Shown one piece after another: positions 46,574 to 58,988 of a DNA stretch of 64,000 nucleotides. The stretch spans positions 62,001 to 126,000 of the forward strand of contig JAUCMP010000063.1 in NCBI GenBank assembly GCA_030770545.1, read 5' to 3'. A program made the position numbers and the translations under genes. Each line of letters opens with the position of its first letter. Position 1 is the first letter of the stretch. This DNA comes from Macropodus opercularis. Its lineage: Eukaryota > Chordata > Actinopteri > Anabantiformes > Osphronemidae. The notes beneath the pieces were generated by a model. It saw nothing but the letters and a program-made list of their open reading frames with translations. It was not told the DNA's origin and searched no databases.

Positions 46574-47517
46574 CTACGGACATTTCCAGATCACCCGGTT
46601 GAGGTCCCAAGGCTGTTCCCAGGCCAGTCGAGACATGCTCTCTCCTGCCTGGGTCTTCCCCGGGGCCTCTTCCAGCAGGACCGCCCTGGAACACCTGACC
46701 TGGAAGGAACCCAGGAGGCATCCAAAACAGATGCACAAGCTTTTACAACTGGCTCCTCTCGATGTGAAGGACCGGCGGCCTGCTCTTTCGGTCATGACCC
46801 GCAGGTAACGGCCATAGGTGCAAGCACGCGTGAACAAGACCGCAACATACTCGGCTTCTCCACTTGAGGCAGGAACTCTGCCCCAACCGAGAGGACACGT
46901 CACCGTTTTCCGGTCGAGAACCACGGCCTCAAACTCTGAGGTCTGACCCTCACCCCAGCCGCTTCACACTCGACTGCAAACCGCCCCAGTGCAAGTGGAA
47001 CAGGTCTGACTTACTGTCGGTAATGCGAACCAGCATCCTTCTGTATAGAGCTGGTCCAGCGTTCCACGGCTCGGGCAAAAACCAGATTATCCCTCCAGAA
47101 TCGGAGGTTCGACCACTGGCCAGATTCTCAGAGTATTCCTTCCACCGTGAGATGACGGCCCCAGGCAAGGTCAGCAGCTCCCCACCTCCGCTGTAAACAG
47201 CCTTGGTGAAGAACCTCTTTCCCCTTACGAGGTGCCAAACGGTTTGCCAGAATGTCTTTGAAGCCGACCAACAGTCCTCCTCCATGGCCTCCCCGAGCTC
47301 TTCCCAGGTCAGAGTTTTTGCCCCCACACCTGCTCGGGCTGCAGCACGCTTGGCCCGCCGATGCTCTTCGCGGCCAACGCCCCGACGAGGACCGGAGACC
47401 TCCTCGCCACGGCTTCGGGCAATTGCGTGGACAACGGAGGTGGAACCTCCCTCTGATCTGGTAAAAGCTCTCCCGGAGGTGGGAGCTGAAGACCCCTCTG
47501 ACGGACGCTTCAGCTAG
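46574..47517 (-). pseudogene. LINE ORF2 relic (block 3, unit a)
   Basis: Same segments and breaks as 9095-10038. A C-to-G change at about 46810 is visible in the C-terminal part. Confidence 0.75.
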
Positions 47518-47817
47518 ACACTGCCACCAGACCCCTACGGGTCTACTGAGACTGTCCGGCTTCTACCTCCACAAGTGGCTCCAACTCACCACCAGATGGC
47601 GATAAGTTGACAGCTCAGTCCTGCTGTTCACTAGATTGTCCATTTGGGAAACTGTAGGTTTGCCACGTGGTGCTCGAGCTCAGATCAGGGTGTGAACAGG
47701 TGCCCATGCAGAGATGTCAGCACAGCACTGCAACTGTCAGGTGGCCAATATATCCAATTCAGTCAAATTAGTGCCATGTCAAATTCACCAGGTCGTGTTT
47801 TGATTTGCGTTTCATTC

Positions 47818-47945
47818 CAGGTATTTACATTTGATTCTCAGACACAACTGATAACACCCCGTCATGTCAGAACCCACCCAGTCGGGTGGTATCAAACAAA
47901 GGTGCGTTATACTGAGTTGTGTCTCAGACTGAAATGAAACACCTG
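47818..47945. repeat. 128-bp imperfect palindrome (block 3, unit a)
   Basis: Same arms and inner stem as 10339-10466. Confidence 0.65.
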
Positions 47946-48455
47946 CAAAAAAAGGCGAATTTGGAAGCTCAATAGATAAATACCTAGCTAAGCTAAAATG
48001 TTGAAGTTGGAATTTAACGTGTATCTTCCAAACAAAGAAGAGGTTTGTAAGACACCACTGACCTGCCACTTACAGTGTGCCTGTACAACTCCACCCAAGA
48101 ACCTCCCACACCGTGACCATCACAGCTCGAACAACACTGGTGACGGCCCGGTGAGCCGTGGGCATACACCACCCTGAAAGTGTCCACAGCCCCATCAGAG
48201 GTCATCACCTTGGAGAGGAAGTAGATGGGGGGGAGGTTCCCTCCCTCCACTTGGGAGGGACCTCCATCCCTCCACCACCACCCCCCATGGGGTCATGGGG
48301 CGTTGGAGCACCTCATGACCCACTGGCAGGAGAAAGGTAGGGTTTACCCTGGACTGGGTGCCAATCTGTCACAGGGCCACATACACAGGCAGAGCACCTC
48401 ACAGGTTATCGTGACTGTGCCTCTGGGATCCTACCCGTCATGAGCGAACCAGCCT

Positions 48456-48644
48456 TCCAAACCTGGCCAGTAGTGGTGGTAAACCAGTTTGGGCTTAGTG
48501 CTTTTATACACTGGGGAAGATGTTCAGTGTCTTGCCCAATGACACATCAACACAAGTCCAGAGGAGCCAGGAATCGAACCGCCGATCCTACGACTGGTGG
48601 ACGACTCCCTTCTCCCGAGGCACGTACATCCCAGTGTAGTTCAA
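48456..48644 (-). mobile_element. SINE-like remnant (block 3, unit a)
   Basis: B box at 48580-48570, intact. Confidence 0.6.
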
Positions 48645-48956
48645 TTTGGCTGCTCAAAGCAGCTCCAACGTCAAACAATCGTGACTGTGCCTGCCTTAGG
48701 TTGTCCCGGGGTTTGTAGGTGGGATCTTACCCGTCATGGGCGAACCAGCCTTCCATGTTCACGCTGCACCACTACAGGCTAGGAGGCTGGTGATGGGTGG
48801 AGATTAGCTCCACCCTTCACCAGCCTCTTCAGCCCCCACTTACCCCACTTACCTCTCTCAAACTTCTGACCTCTGTTAGCTGTAAACACGTTCAGGGTGT
48901 CGGTCCCCTGGCCATCCCCTGTGTTGCTCACCACCGCAGCGAACCCTAGCCCCCCG

Positions 48957-49897
48957 CTACGGACATTTCCAGATCACCCGGTTGAGGTCCCAAGGCTGTT
49001 CCCAGGCCAGTCGAGACATGCTCTCTCCTGCCTGGGTCTTCCCCGGGGCCTCTTCCAGCAAGACCGCCCTGGAACACCTGACCTGGAAGGAACCCAGGAG
49101 GCATCCAAAACAGATGCACAAGCTTTTACAACTGGCTCCTCTCGATGTGAAGGACCGGCGGCCTGCTCTTTCGGTCATGACCCGCAGGTAACGACCATAG
49201 GTGCAAGCACTCGTGAACAAGACCGCAACATACTCGGCTTCTCCACTTGAGGCAGGAACTCTGCCCCAACCGAGAGGACACGTCACCGTTTTCCGGTCGA
49301 GAACCACGGCCTCAAACTCTGAGGTCTGACTCTCACCCCAGCCGCTTCACACTCGACTGCAAACCGCCCCAGTGCAAGTGGAACAGGTCTGACTTACTGT
49401 CGGTAATGCGAACCAGCATCCTTCTGTATAGAGCTGGTCCAGCGTTCCACGGCTCGGGCAAAAACCAGATTATCCCTCCAGAATCGGAGGTTCGACCACT
49501 GGCCAGATTCTCAGAGTATTCCTTCCACCGTGAGATGACGGCCCCAGGCAAGGTCAGCAGCTCCCCACCTCCGCTGTATGCCTTGGTGAAGAACCTCTTT
49601 CCCGTTACGAGGTGCCAAACGGTTTGCCAGAATGTCTTTGAAGCCGACCAACAGTCCTCCTCCATGGCCTCCCCGAGCTCTTCCCAGGTCAGAGTTTTTG
49701 CCCCCACACCTGCTCGGGCTGCAGCACGCTTGGCCCGCCGATGCTCTTCGCGGCCAACGCCCCGACGAGGACCGGAGACCTCGTCGCCACGGCTTCGGGC
49801 AATTGCGTGGACAACGGAGGTGGAACCTCCCTCTGATCTGGTAAAAGCTCTCCCGGAGGTGGGAGCTGAAGACCCCTCTGACGGACGCTTCAGCTAG
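48957..49897 (-). pseudogene. LINE ORF2 relic (block 3, unit b)
   Basis: Same segments and breaks, 3 bp shorter. 'ccgctgtatgccttgg' replaces 'ccgctgtaaacagccttgg', and the antisense protein frame reads TKAYSGGG instead of TKAVYSGGG. Confidence 0.75.
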
Positions 49898-50197
49898 ACA
49901 CTGCCACCAGACCCCTACGGGTCTACTGAGACTGTCCGGCTTCTACCTCCACCAGTGGCTCCAACTCACCACCAGATGGCGATAAGTTGACAGCTCAGTC
50001 CTGCTGTTCACTAGATTGTCCATTTGGGAAACTGTAGGTTTGCCACGTGGTGCTCGAGCTCAGATCAGGGTGTGAACAGGTGCCCATGCAGAGATGTCAG
50101 CACAGCACTGCAACTGTCAGGTGGCCAATATATCCAATTCAGTCAAATTAGTGCCATGTCAAATTCACCAGGTCGTGTTTTGATTTGCGTTTCATTC

Positions 50198-50325
50198 CAG
50201 GTATTTACATTTGATTCTCAGACACAACTGATAACACCCCGTCATGTCAGAACCCACCCAGTCGGGTGGTATCAAACAAAGGTGCGTTATACTGAGTTGT
50301 GTCTCAGACTGAAATGAAACACCTG
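50198..50325. repeat. 128-bp imperfect palindrome (block 3, unit b)
   Basis: Same arms and inner stem as 10339-10466. Confidence 0.65.
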
Positions 50326-50855
50326 CAAAAAAAGGCGAATTTGGAATTTGGAAGCTCAATAGATAAATACCTAGCTAAGCTAAAATGTTGAAGTTAGAAT
50401 TTAAAGTGTATCTTCCAAACAAAGAAGAGGTTTGTAAGACACCACTGACCTGCCACTTACAGTGTGCCTGTACAACTCCACCCAAGAACCTCCCACACCG
50501 TGACCATCACAGCTCGAACAACACTGGTGACGGCCCGGTGAGCCGTGGGCATACACCACCCTGAAAGTGTCCACAGCCCCATCAGAGGTCATCACCTTGG
50601 AGAGGAAGTAAGTGGGGCTCAGATGTGGAGGGAGGAGGTTCCCTCCCTCCACTTGGGAGGGACCTCCATCCCTCCACCCCCCCCACCCGACCCATAGGGT
50701 CATGGAGCGTTGGAGCACCCCAAGACCCACTGGCAGGAAAAGGGTAGGGTTTACCCTGGACCGGGTGTCAATCTGTCACAGGGCCACATACACAGGCAGA
50801 GCACCTCACAGGTTATCGTGACTGTGCCTCCGGGATCCTACCCGTCATGGGCGAA

Positions 50856-51045
50856 CCAGCCTTCCAAACCTGGCCAGTAGCGGTGGTAAACCTGTTTGGG
50901 CTTAGTGCTTTTATACACTGGGGAAGATGTTCAGTGTCTTGCCCAATGACACATCAACACAAGTCCAGAGGAGCCAGGAATCGAACCGCCGATGACTGGT
51001 GGACGACTCCCGTCTCCCGAGGCACGTAAATCCCAGTGTAGTTCA
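50856..51045 (-). mobile_element. SINE-like remnant (block 3, unit b)
   Basis: B box at 50987-50977, intact, with the same short tRNA-part deletion as the other b units. Confidence 0.6.
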
Positions 51046-51220
51046 ATTTGGAAGATCCCTCCCTTTTCCTCCCCCCACCTCCCCCACTGGCAGGAAAAAG
51101 GTAGGGTTAGATAGTCATGGGGCTGTGGGCTCTGCCTTTCTCTCCTGCCTCCTTTGGGGTGTTTTTTGTCTTTCTGGGGAGTGTTAAGACCTCAACACAG
51201 TTTGGGTCAACTAATTAACT

Positions 51221-51416
51221 GTGTCTCTTTAGCTCCAGGTCTTTTCAAGTTGCCAAATTTGGGCTTTGAACCGCTCTTAGTCTGGCCTGTCGCCCAGGAC
51301 CTGTTTGCCTTGGGAGACCCTACCAGGCGTATTTAGCCCCTGACAACATAGCTCCCAGGGTCATTCAGGCACACAAACTCCTCCACCATGATAAGGTGGC
51401 GGTTCAAGGAGGAGGC
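51221..51416 (+). mobile_element. LINE 5'-region-like fragment (block 3)
   Basis: Same as block 2. The following junction to array D is 8-9 bp shorter than in blocks 1 and 2. Confidence 0.5.
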
Positions 51417-54400
51417 TTACTCTGTGCAGGTCGGGGGAAAATTGGAGGAGTCTGGTATCTATACTAATTTTGATCTAAAATGAACATTTGATCTCAGTTG
51501 TCTTACCTGTGTCTCTGTCCACTGGGAGGTTTGTGACTACAACCGCTGCTCTTCCGCACCGAGAGGAGTCTGGCATCTATGTCACTGAATGCAACACAAG
51601 CTGGTGTCAGTGAAGTAGCATCAATCATGTGACTTTTACAAACCAACCCCAGCTGTTCATTCACTGAACAAAAAACTCAGGAAACAGAAAAATATATATA
51701 CTGAGCTTCTTCTTTTTCCTGCTCGTCTCGACTTATTTAAGAAACATCGACCAGAAAACTCTTAGTTCCCTTTGACTCAGCAACATTTTGCTGCTGGTTC
51801 CAGGATGTGTTGACTCCAACAGCTTTAAAGGCTTTGGTAGGTCCATTAGAGGCCTGAGCGTCACGTTCTCAAGATAGTCACCGGTTGAACGTTGACACGT
51901 CCATCAACAATGAACATCTTTAGTTCAACTGATTCAATAAATAGTAACTTTAATCTAAAATGAACATTTGATCTCAGTTGTCTTACCCGTGTCTCTGTCC
52001 ACTGGGAGGTTTGTGACTACGGCCGCTGCTCCTCCGCACCGAGAGGAGTCTGGCATCTATGTCAGACGCCTCCTGGTGAAGTGTTGTGGGCGTGTGGCGC
52101 CCTGAGGAGGCCCTGAGGAAGACGTAGGACACGCTGGACGAGTCTGGCATCTAGGTCACTGAATGCAACACAAGCTGGTGTCAGTGAAGTAGCATCAATC
52201 ATGTGACTTTTACAAACCAAACCCAGCTGTTCATGTACTGAACAAACAACTCAGGAAACAGAAAAAGTCCATTTAACTCTAGATACTGAGCTTCTTCATT
52301 TTCCTGCTCGTCTCAGTCTGACGTCGTTTCGACTAAAACTAACACAACACGAAACTCACTGACACGACAGAAACTCGCACATAAAGTCAGTGAACGTTAT
52401 AGTTTAACTTATTCAATGAATAGTAACAATAATATACAATGAACATTTGATCTCAGCTGTTAAATGTCTCAGAGTCTGATGTAATGTCAGGGTCAGAGAG
52501 CAGCCTTTAAACATGATTCGCTGATGGACCGTGTTACAGGTTTAGACACAGGTTGAAACCTTCAGGTCTCGTCACATCATCAGCTGCTGTTCCAGCAGAG
52601 AGAAGCACCAACAGCTGCTACAGACAAACGCTGGTGAACAATCAGTTCACTGAAACGTCAACATTACCCACAAAGCCCAACGTCTGCCCTCCAGCATTCA
52701 GAGTTTTCCACGCTTTGACATTTTGGGGCGTTGAGCATCATTTGGCTTTCAGACAACTGTGAACAGCTGTAGTTACTGTACATCACACGACAGGAAGGTG
52801 ACATGTGGCAGATGTGAAAACCCACATCTCACATCTGCAGTCAAACTTTTTAGATCGGCTGCACTTCAACCGATAATAATTTCAGAAATGACAAAACCTC
52901 GTTTCTTCAGGACAGGTGACTTATTTAAGAAGCATCGACCAGAAAACTCTTAGTTCCCTTTGACTCAGCAACATTTTGCAGCTGGTTCCAGGATGTGTTG
53001 ACTCCAACAGCTTTAAAGGCTTTGGTAGGTCCATTAGAGGCCTGAGCGTCACATTCTCAAGATAGTCACCGGTTGAACTTTGACACGTCCATCAACAATG
53101 AACATCTTTAGTTCAACCGATTCAATAAATAGTAACTTTAATCTAAAATGAACATTTGATCTCAGTTGTCTTACCTGTGTCTCTGTCCACTGGGAGGTTT
53201 GTGACTGCAGCCGCTGCTCCTCCGCACCGAGAGGAGTCTGGCATCTATGTCAGACGCCTCCTGGTGAAGTGTTGTGGGCGTGTGGCGCCGTGAAGAGGCC
53301 CTGAGGAAGACGTAGGACACGCTGGAGGAGTCTGGCATCTAGGTCACTGAATGCAACACAAGCTGGTGTCAGTGAAGTAGCATCAATCATGTGACTTTTA
53401 CAAACCAAACCCAGCTGTTCATTTACTGAACAAACAACTCAGGAAACAGTAAAAGTCCATTTAAATCAGATACTGAGCTTCTTCATTTTCCTGCTTGTCT
53501 CAGTCTGACGTCGTTTAGACTAAAACTAACACAACACGAAACTCACTGACACGACAGAAACTCGCACATAAAGTCAGTGAACGTCTTTAGTTTAACTTAT
53601 TCAATGAATAGTAACAATAATATACAATGAACATTTGATCTCAGCTATAAAATTCTCACCTGTGTCTCTGTCTGCAGTTGAATGTTGTGTTGACATTTGT
53701 TGTTACCAGGCAACAGAGTCTGATGTAATGTCAGGGTCAGAGAGCAGCCTTTAAACATGATTCGCTGATGGACCGTGTTACAGGTTTAGACATGTGGCAG
53801 ATGTGAAAACCCACATCTCACATCTGCAGTCGAGCTTTTTAGATCTGCTGCACTTCAACCGATAATAATTTCAGACATGACAAAACCTCGTTTCTTCAGA
53901 ACAGGTGACTTATTTAAGAAGCATCGACCAGAAAACTCTTAGTTCCCTTTGACTCAGCAACATTTTGCTGCTGGTTCCAGGATGTGTTGACTCCAACAGC
54001 TTTAAAGGCTTTGGTAGGTCCATTAGAGGCCTGAGCGTCACGTTCTCAAGATAGTCACCGGTTGAACTTTGACACGTCCATCAACAATGAACATCTTTAG
54101 TTCAACTGATTCAATAAATAGTAATTTAATCTAAAATGAACATTTGATCTCAGTTGTCTTACCTGTGTCTCTGTCCACTGGGAGGTTTGTGAGTACAGCC
54201 GCTGCTCCTCCGCACCGAGAGGAGTCTGGCATCTATGTCAGACGCCTCCTGGTGAAGTGTTGTGGGCGTGTGGCGCCGTGAAGAGGCCCTGAGGAAGACG
54301 TAGGACACGATGGAGGAGTCTGGCATCTAGGTCACTGAATGCAACACAAGCTGGTGTCTGTGAAGTAGCATCAATCATGTGACTTTTACAAACCAAACCC

Positions 54401-57400
54401 AGCTGTTCATGTACTGAACAAACAACTCAGGAAACAGTAAAAGTCCATTTAACTCAGATACTGAGCTTCTTCATTTTCCTGCTTGTCTCAGTCTGACGTC
54501 GTTTAGACTGAAACTAACACAACACGAAACTCACTGACACGACAAAAACTCGCACATAAAGTCAGTGAACGTCTTTAGTTTAACTTATTCAATGAATAGT
54601 AACAATAATATACAATGAACATTTGATCTCAGCTGTTAAATGTCTCAGAGTCTGATGTAATGTCAGGGTCAGAGAGCAGCCTTTGAACATGATTCGCTGA
54701 TGGACCGTGTTACAGGTTTAGACACAGGTTGAAACCTTCAGGTCTCGTCACATCATCAGCTGCTGTTCCAGCAGAGAGAAGCACCAACAGCTGCTACAGA
54801 CAAACGCTGGTGAACAATCAGTTCACTGAAACGTCAACATTACCCACAAAGCCCAACGTCTGCCCTCCAGCATTCAGAGTTTTCCACGCTTTGACATTTT
54901 GGGGCGTTGAGCATCATTTGGCTTTCAGACAACTGTGAACAGCTGTAGTTACTGTACATCACACGACAGGAAGGTGACATGTGGCAGATGTGAAAACCCA
55001 CATCTCACATCTGCAGTTGAGCTTTTTAGATCTGCTGCACTTCAACCGATAATAATTTCAGACATGACAAAACCTCGTTTCTTCAGGACAGGTGACTTAT
55101 TTAAGAAGCATCACCAGAAAACTCTTAGTTCCCTTTGACTCAGCAACATTTTGCTGCTGGTTCCAGGATGTGTTGACTCCAAAAGCTTTAAAGGCTTTGG
55201 TAGGTCCATTAGAGGCCTGAGCGTCACGTTCTCAAGATAGTCACCGGTTGAACGTTGACACGTCCATCAACAATGAACATCTTTAGTTCAACTGATTCAA
55301 TAAATAATAATTTAATCTAAAATGAACATTTGATCTCAGTTGTCTTACCTGTGTCTCTGTCCAATGGGAGGTTTGTGACTACAGCCGCTGCTCCTCCGCA
55401 CCGAGAGGAGTCTGGCATCTATGTCAGACGCCTCCTGGTGAAGTGTTGTGGGCGTGTGGCGCCGTGAAGAGGCCCTGAGGAAGACGTAGGACACGCTGGA
55501 GGAGTCTGGCATCTAGGTCACTGAATGCAACACAAGCTGGTGTCAGTGAAGTAGCATCAATCATGTGACTTTTACAAACCAAACCCAGCTGTTCATTTAC
55601 TGAACAAACAACTCAGGAAACAGTAAAAGTCCATTTAACTCAGATACTGAGCTTCTTCATTTTCCTGCTTGTCTCAGTCTGACGTCGTTTAGACTAAAAC
55701 TAACACAACACGAAACTCACTGACACGACAGAAACTCGCACATAAAGTCAGTGAACGTCTTTAGTTTAACTTATTCAATGAATAGTAACAATAATATACA
55801 ATGAACATTTGATCTCAGCTATAAAATTCTCACCTGTGTCTCTGTCTGCAGTTGAATGTTGTGTTGACATTTGTTGTTACCAGGCAACAGAGTCTGATGT
55901 AATGTCAGGGTCAGAGAGCAGCCTTTAAACATGATTCGCTGATGGACCGTGTTACAGGTTTAGACATGTGGCAGATGTGAAAACCCACATCTCACATCTG
56001 CAGTCGAGCTTTTTAGATCTGCTGCACTTCAACCGATAATAATTTCAGACATGACAAAACCTCGTTTCTTCAGGACAGGTGACTTATTTAAGAAGCATCA
56101 CCAGAAAACTCTTAGTTCCCTTTGACTCAGCAACATTTTGCTGCTGGTTCCAGGATGTGTTGACTCCAACAGCTTTAAAGGCTTTGGTAGGTCCATTAGA
56201 GGCCTGAGCGTCACGTTCTCAAGATAGTCACCGGTTGAACTTTGACACGTCCATCAACAATGAACGTCTTTAGTTCAACTGATTCAATAAATAGTAACTT
56301 TAATCTAAAATGAACATTTGATCTCAGTTGTCTTACCTGTGTCTCTGTCCAATGGGAGGTTTGTGACTACAGCCGCTGCTCCTCCGCACCGAGAGGAGTC
56401 TGGCATCTATGTCAGACGCCTCCTGGTGAAGTGTTGTGGGCGTGTGGCGCCGTGAAGAGGCCCTGAGGAAGACGTAGGACACGCTGGAGGAGTCTGGCAT
56501 CTAGGTCACTGAATGCAACACAAGCTGGTGTCAGTGAAGTAGCATCAATCATGTGACTTTTACAAACCAAACCCAGCTGTTCATTTACTGAACAAACAAC
56601 TCAGGAAACAGTAAAAGTCCATTTAAATCAGATACTGAGCTTCTTCATTTTCCTGCTCGTCTCAGTCTGACGTCGTTTTGACTGAAACTAACACAACACG
56701 AAACTCACTGACACGACAGAAACTCGCACACAAAGTCAGTGAACGTCTTTAGTTTAACTTATTCAATGAATAGTAACAATAATATACAATGAACATTTGA
56801 TCTCAGCTATAAAATTCTCACCTGTGTCTCTGTCTGCATTTGAATGTTGTGTTCACATTTGTTGTTACCAGGCAACAGAGTCTGATGTAATGTCAGGGTC
56901 AGAGAGCAGCCTTTAAACATGATTCGCTGATGGACCGTGTTACAGGTTTAGACATGTGGCAGATGTGCGAACCCTCATCCACACATCTCACATCTGCAGT
57001 TGAGCTTTTTAGATCTGCTGCACTTCAACCGATAATAATTTCAGACATGACAAAACCTCGTTTCTTCTGGACAGGTGACTTATTTAAGAAGCATCACCAG
57101 AAAACTCTTAGTTCCCTTTGACTCAGCAACATTTTGCTGCTGGTTCCAGGATGTGTTGACTCCAACAGCTTTAAAGGCTTTGGTAGGTCCATTAGAGGCC
57201 TGAGCGTCACGTTCTCAAGATAGTCACCGGTTGAACTTTGACATGTCCATCAACAATGAACATCTTTAGTTCAACTGATTCAATAAATAGTAATTTAATC
57301 TAAAATGAACATTTGATCTCAGTTGTCTTACCTGTGTCTCTGTCCAATGGGAGGTTTGTGACTACAGCCGCTGCTCCTCCGCACCGAGAGGAGTCTGGCA

Positions 57401-58988
57401 TCTATGTCAGACGCCTCCTGGTGAAGTGTTGTGGGCGTGTGGCGCCGTGAAGAGGCCCTGAGGAAGACGTAGGACACGCTGGAGGAGTCTGGCATCTAGG
57501 TCACTGAATGCAACACAAGCTGGTGTCAGTGAAGTAGCATCAATCATGTGACTTTTACAAACCAAACCCAGCTGTTCATGTACTGAACAAACAACTCAGG
57601 AAACAGAAAGAGTCCATTTAACTCAGATACTGAGCTTCTTCATTTTCCTGCTCGTCTCAGTCTGACGTCGTTTCGACTAAAACTAACACAACACAAAACT
57701 CACTGACACGACAAAAACTCGCACATAAAGTCAGTGAACGTTATAGTTTAACTTATTCAATGAATAGTAACAATAATATACAATGAACATTTGATCTCAG
57801 CTGTTAAATGTCTCAGAGTCTGATGTAATGTCAGGGTCAGAGAGCAGCCTTTAAACATGATTCGCTGATGGACCGTGTTACAGGTTTGGACACAGGTTGA
57901 AACCTTCAGGTCTTGTGTCATCATCAGCTGCTGTTCCAGCAGAGAGAAGCACCAACAGCTGCTACAGACAAACGCTGGTGAACAATCAGTTCACTGAAAC
58001 GTCAACATTACCCACAAAGCCCAACGTCTGCCCTCCAGCATTCAGAGTTTTCCACGCTTTGACATTTTGGGGCGTTGGGCATCATTTGGCTTTCAGACAA
58101 CTGTGAACAGCTGTAGTTACTGTACATCACACGACAGGAAGGTGACATGTGGCAGATGTGAAAACCCACATCTCACATCTGCAGTCGAGCTTTTTAGATC
58201 GGCTGCACTTCAACCGATAATAATTTCAGAAATGACAAAACCTCGTTTCTTCTGGACAGGTGACTTATTTAAGAAGCATCGACCAGAAAACTCTTAGTTC
58301 CCTTTGACTCAGCAACATTTTGCTGCTGGTTCCAGGATGTGTTGACTCCAACAGCTTTAAAGGCTTTGGTAGGTCCATTAGAGGCCTGAGCGTCACGTTC
58401 TAAAGATAGTCACCGGTTGAACTTTGACACGTCCATCAACAATGAACATCTTTAGTTCAACTGATTCAATAAATAGTAATTTAATCTAAAATGAACATTT
58501 GATCTCAGTTGTCTTACCTGTGTCTCTGTCCACTGGGAGGTTTGTGACTACAGCCGCTGCTCCTCCGCACCGAGAGGAGTCTGGCATCTATGTCAGACGT
58601 CTCCTGGTGAAGTGTTGTGGGCGTGTGGCGCCGTGAAGAGGCCCTGAGGAAGACGTAGGACACGATGGAGGAGTCTGGCATCTAGGTCACTGAATGCAAC
58701 ACAAGCTGGTGTCAGTGAAGTAGCATCAATCATGTGACTTTTTCAAACCAAACCCAGCTGTTCATTTACTGAACAAACAACTCAGGAAACAGAAAAAGTC
58801 CATTTAACTCAGATACTGAGCTTCTTCATTTTCCTGCTCGTCTCAGTCTGACGTCGTTTTGACTGAAACTAACACAACACGAAACTCACTGACACGACAG
58901 AAACTCGCACATAAAGTCAGTGAACGTCTTTAGTTTAACTTATTCAATGAATAGTAACAATAATATACAATGAACATTTGATCTCAGC

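Larger units (their letters stand above)
46424..48803. mobile_element. Composite transposon unit a (block 3)
   Basis: Same content and order as 8945-11324. Small substitutions include 'aacggccatagg' at 46809 and 'cctcctcgccac' at 47400. Confidence 0.75.
48804..51180. mobile_element. Composite transposon unit b (block 3)
   Basis: Same content and order as 11325-13700, with a small deletion at 49578 that opens a 216-codon plus-strand frame through the antisense LINE relic. Confidence 0.75.
41153..51450. repeat. Macrosatellite block, copy 3
   Basis: Third copy. A 10-bp deletion near 42475 shortens it relative to copies 1 and 2, which have a duplicated 'cataaaacaa' there. It also carries a small rearrangement in LINE unit b at 49578 that removes a stop, and a shorter right edge ('ttggaggagtctgg' without the extra 'gactctgg'). 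Gene content and order are unchanged. Confidence 0.95.
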
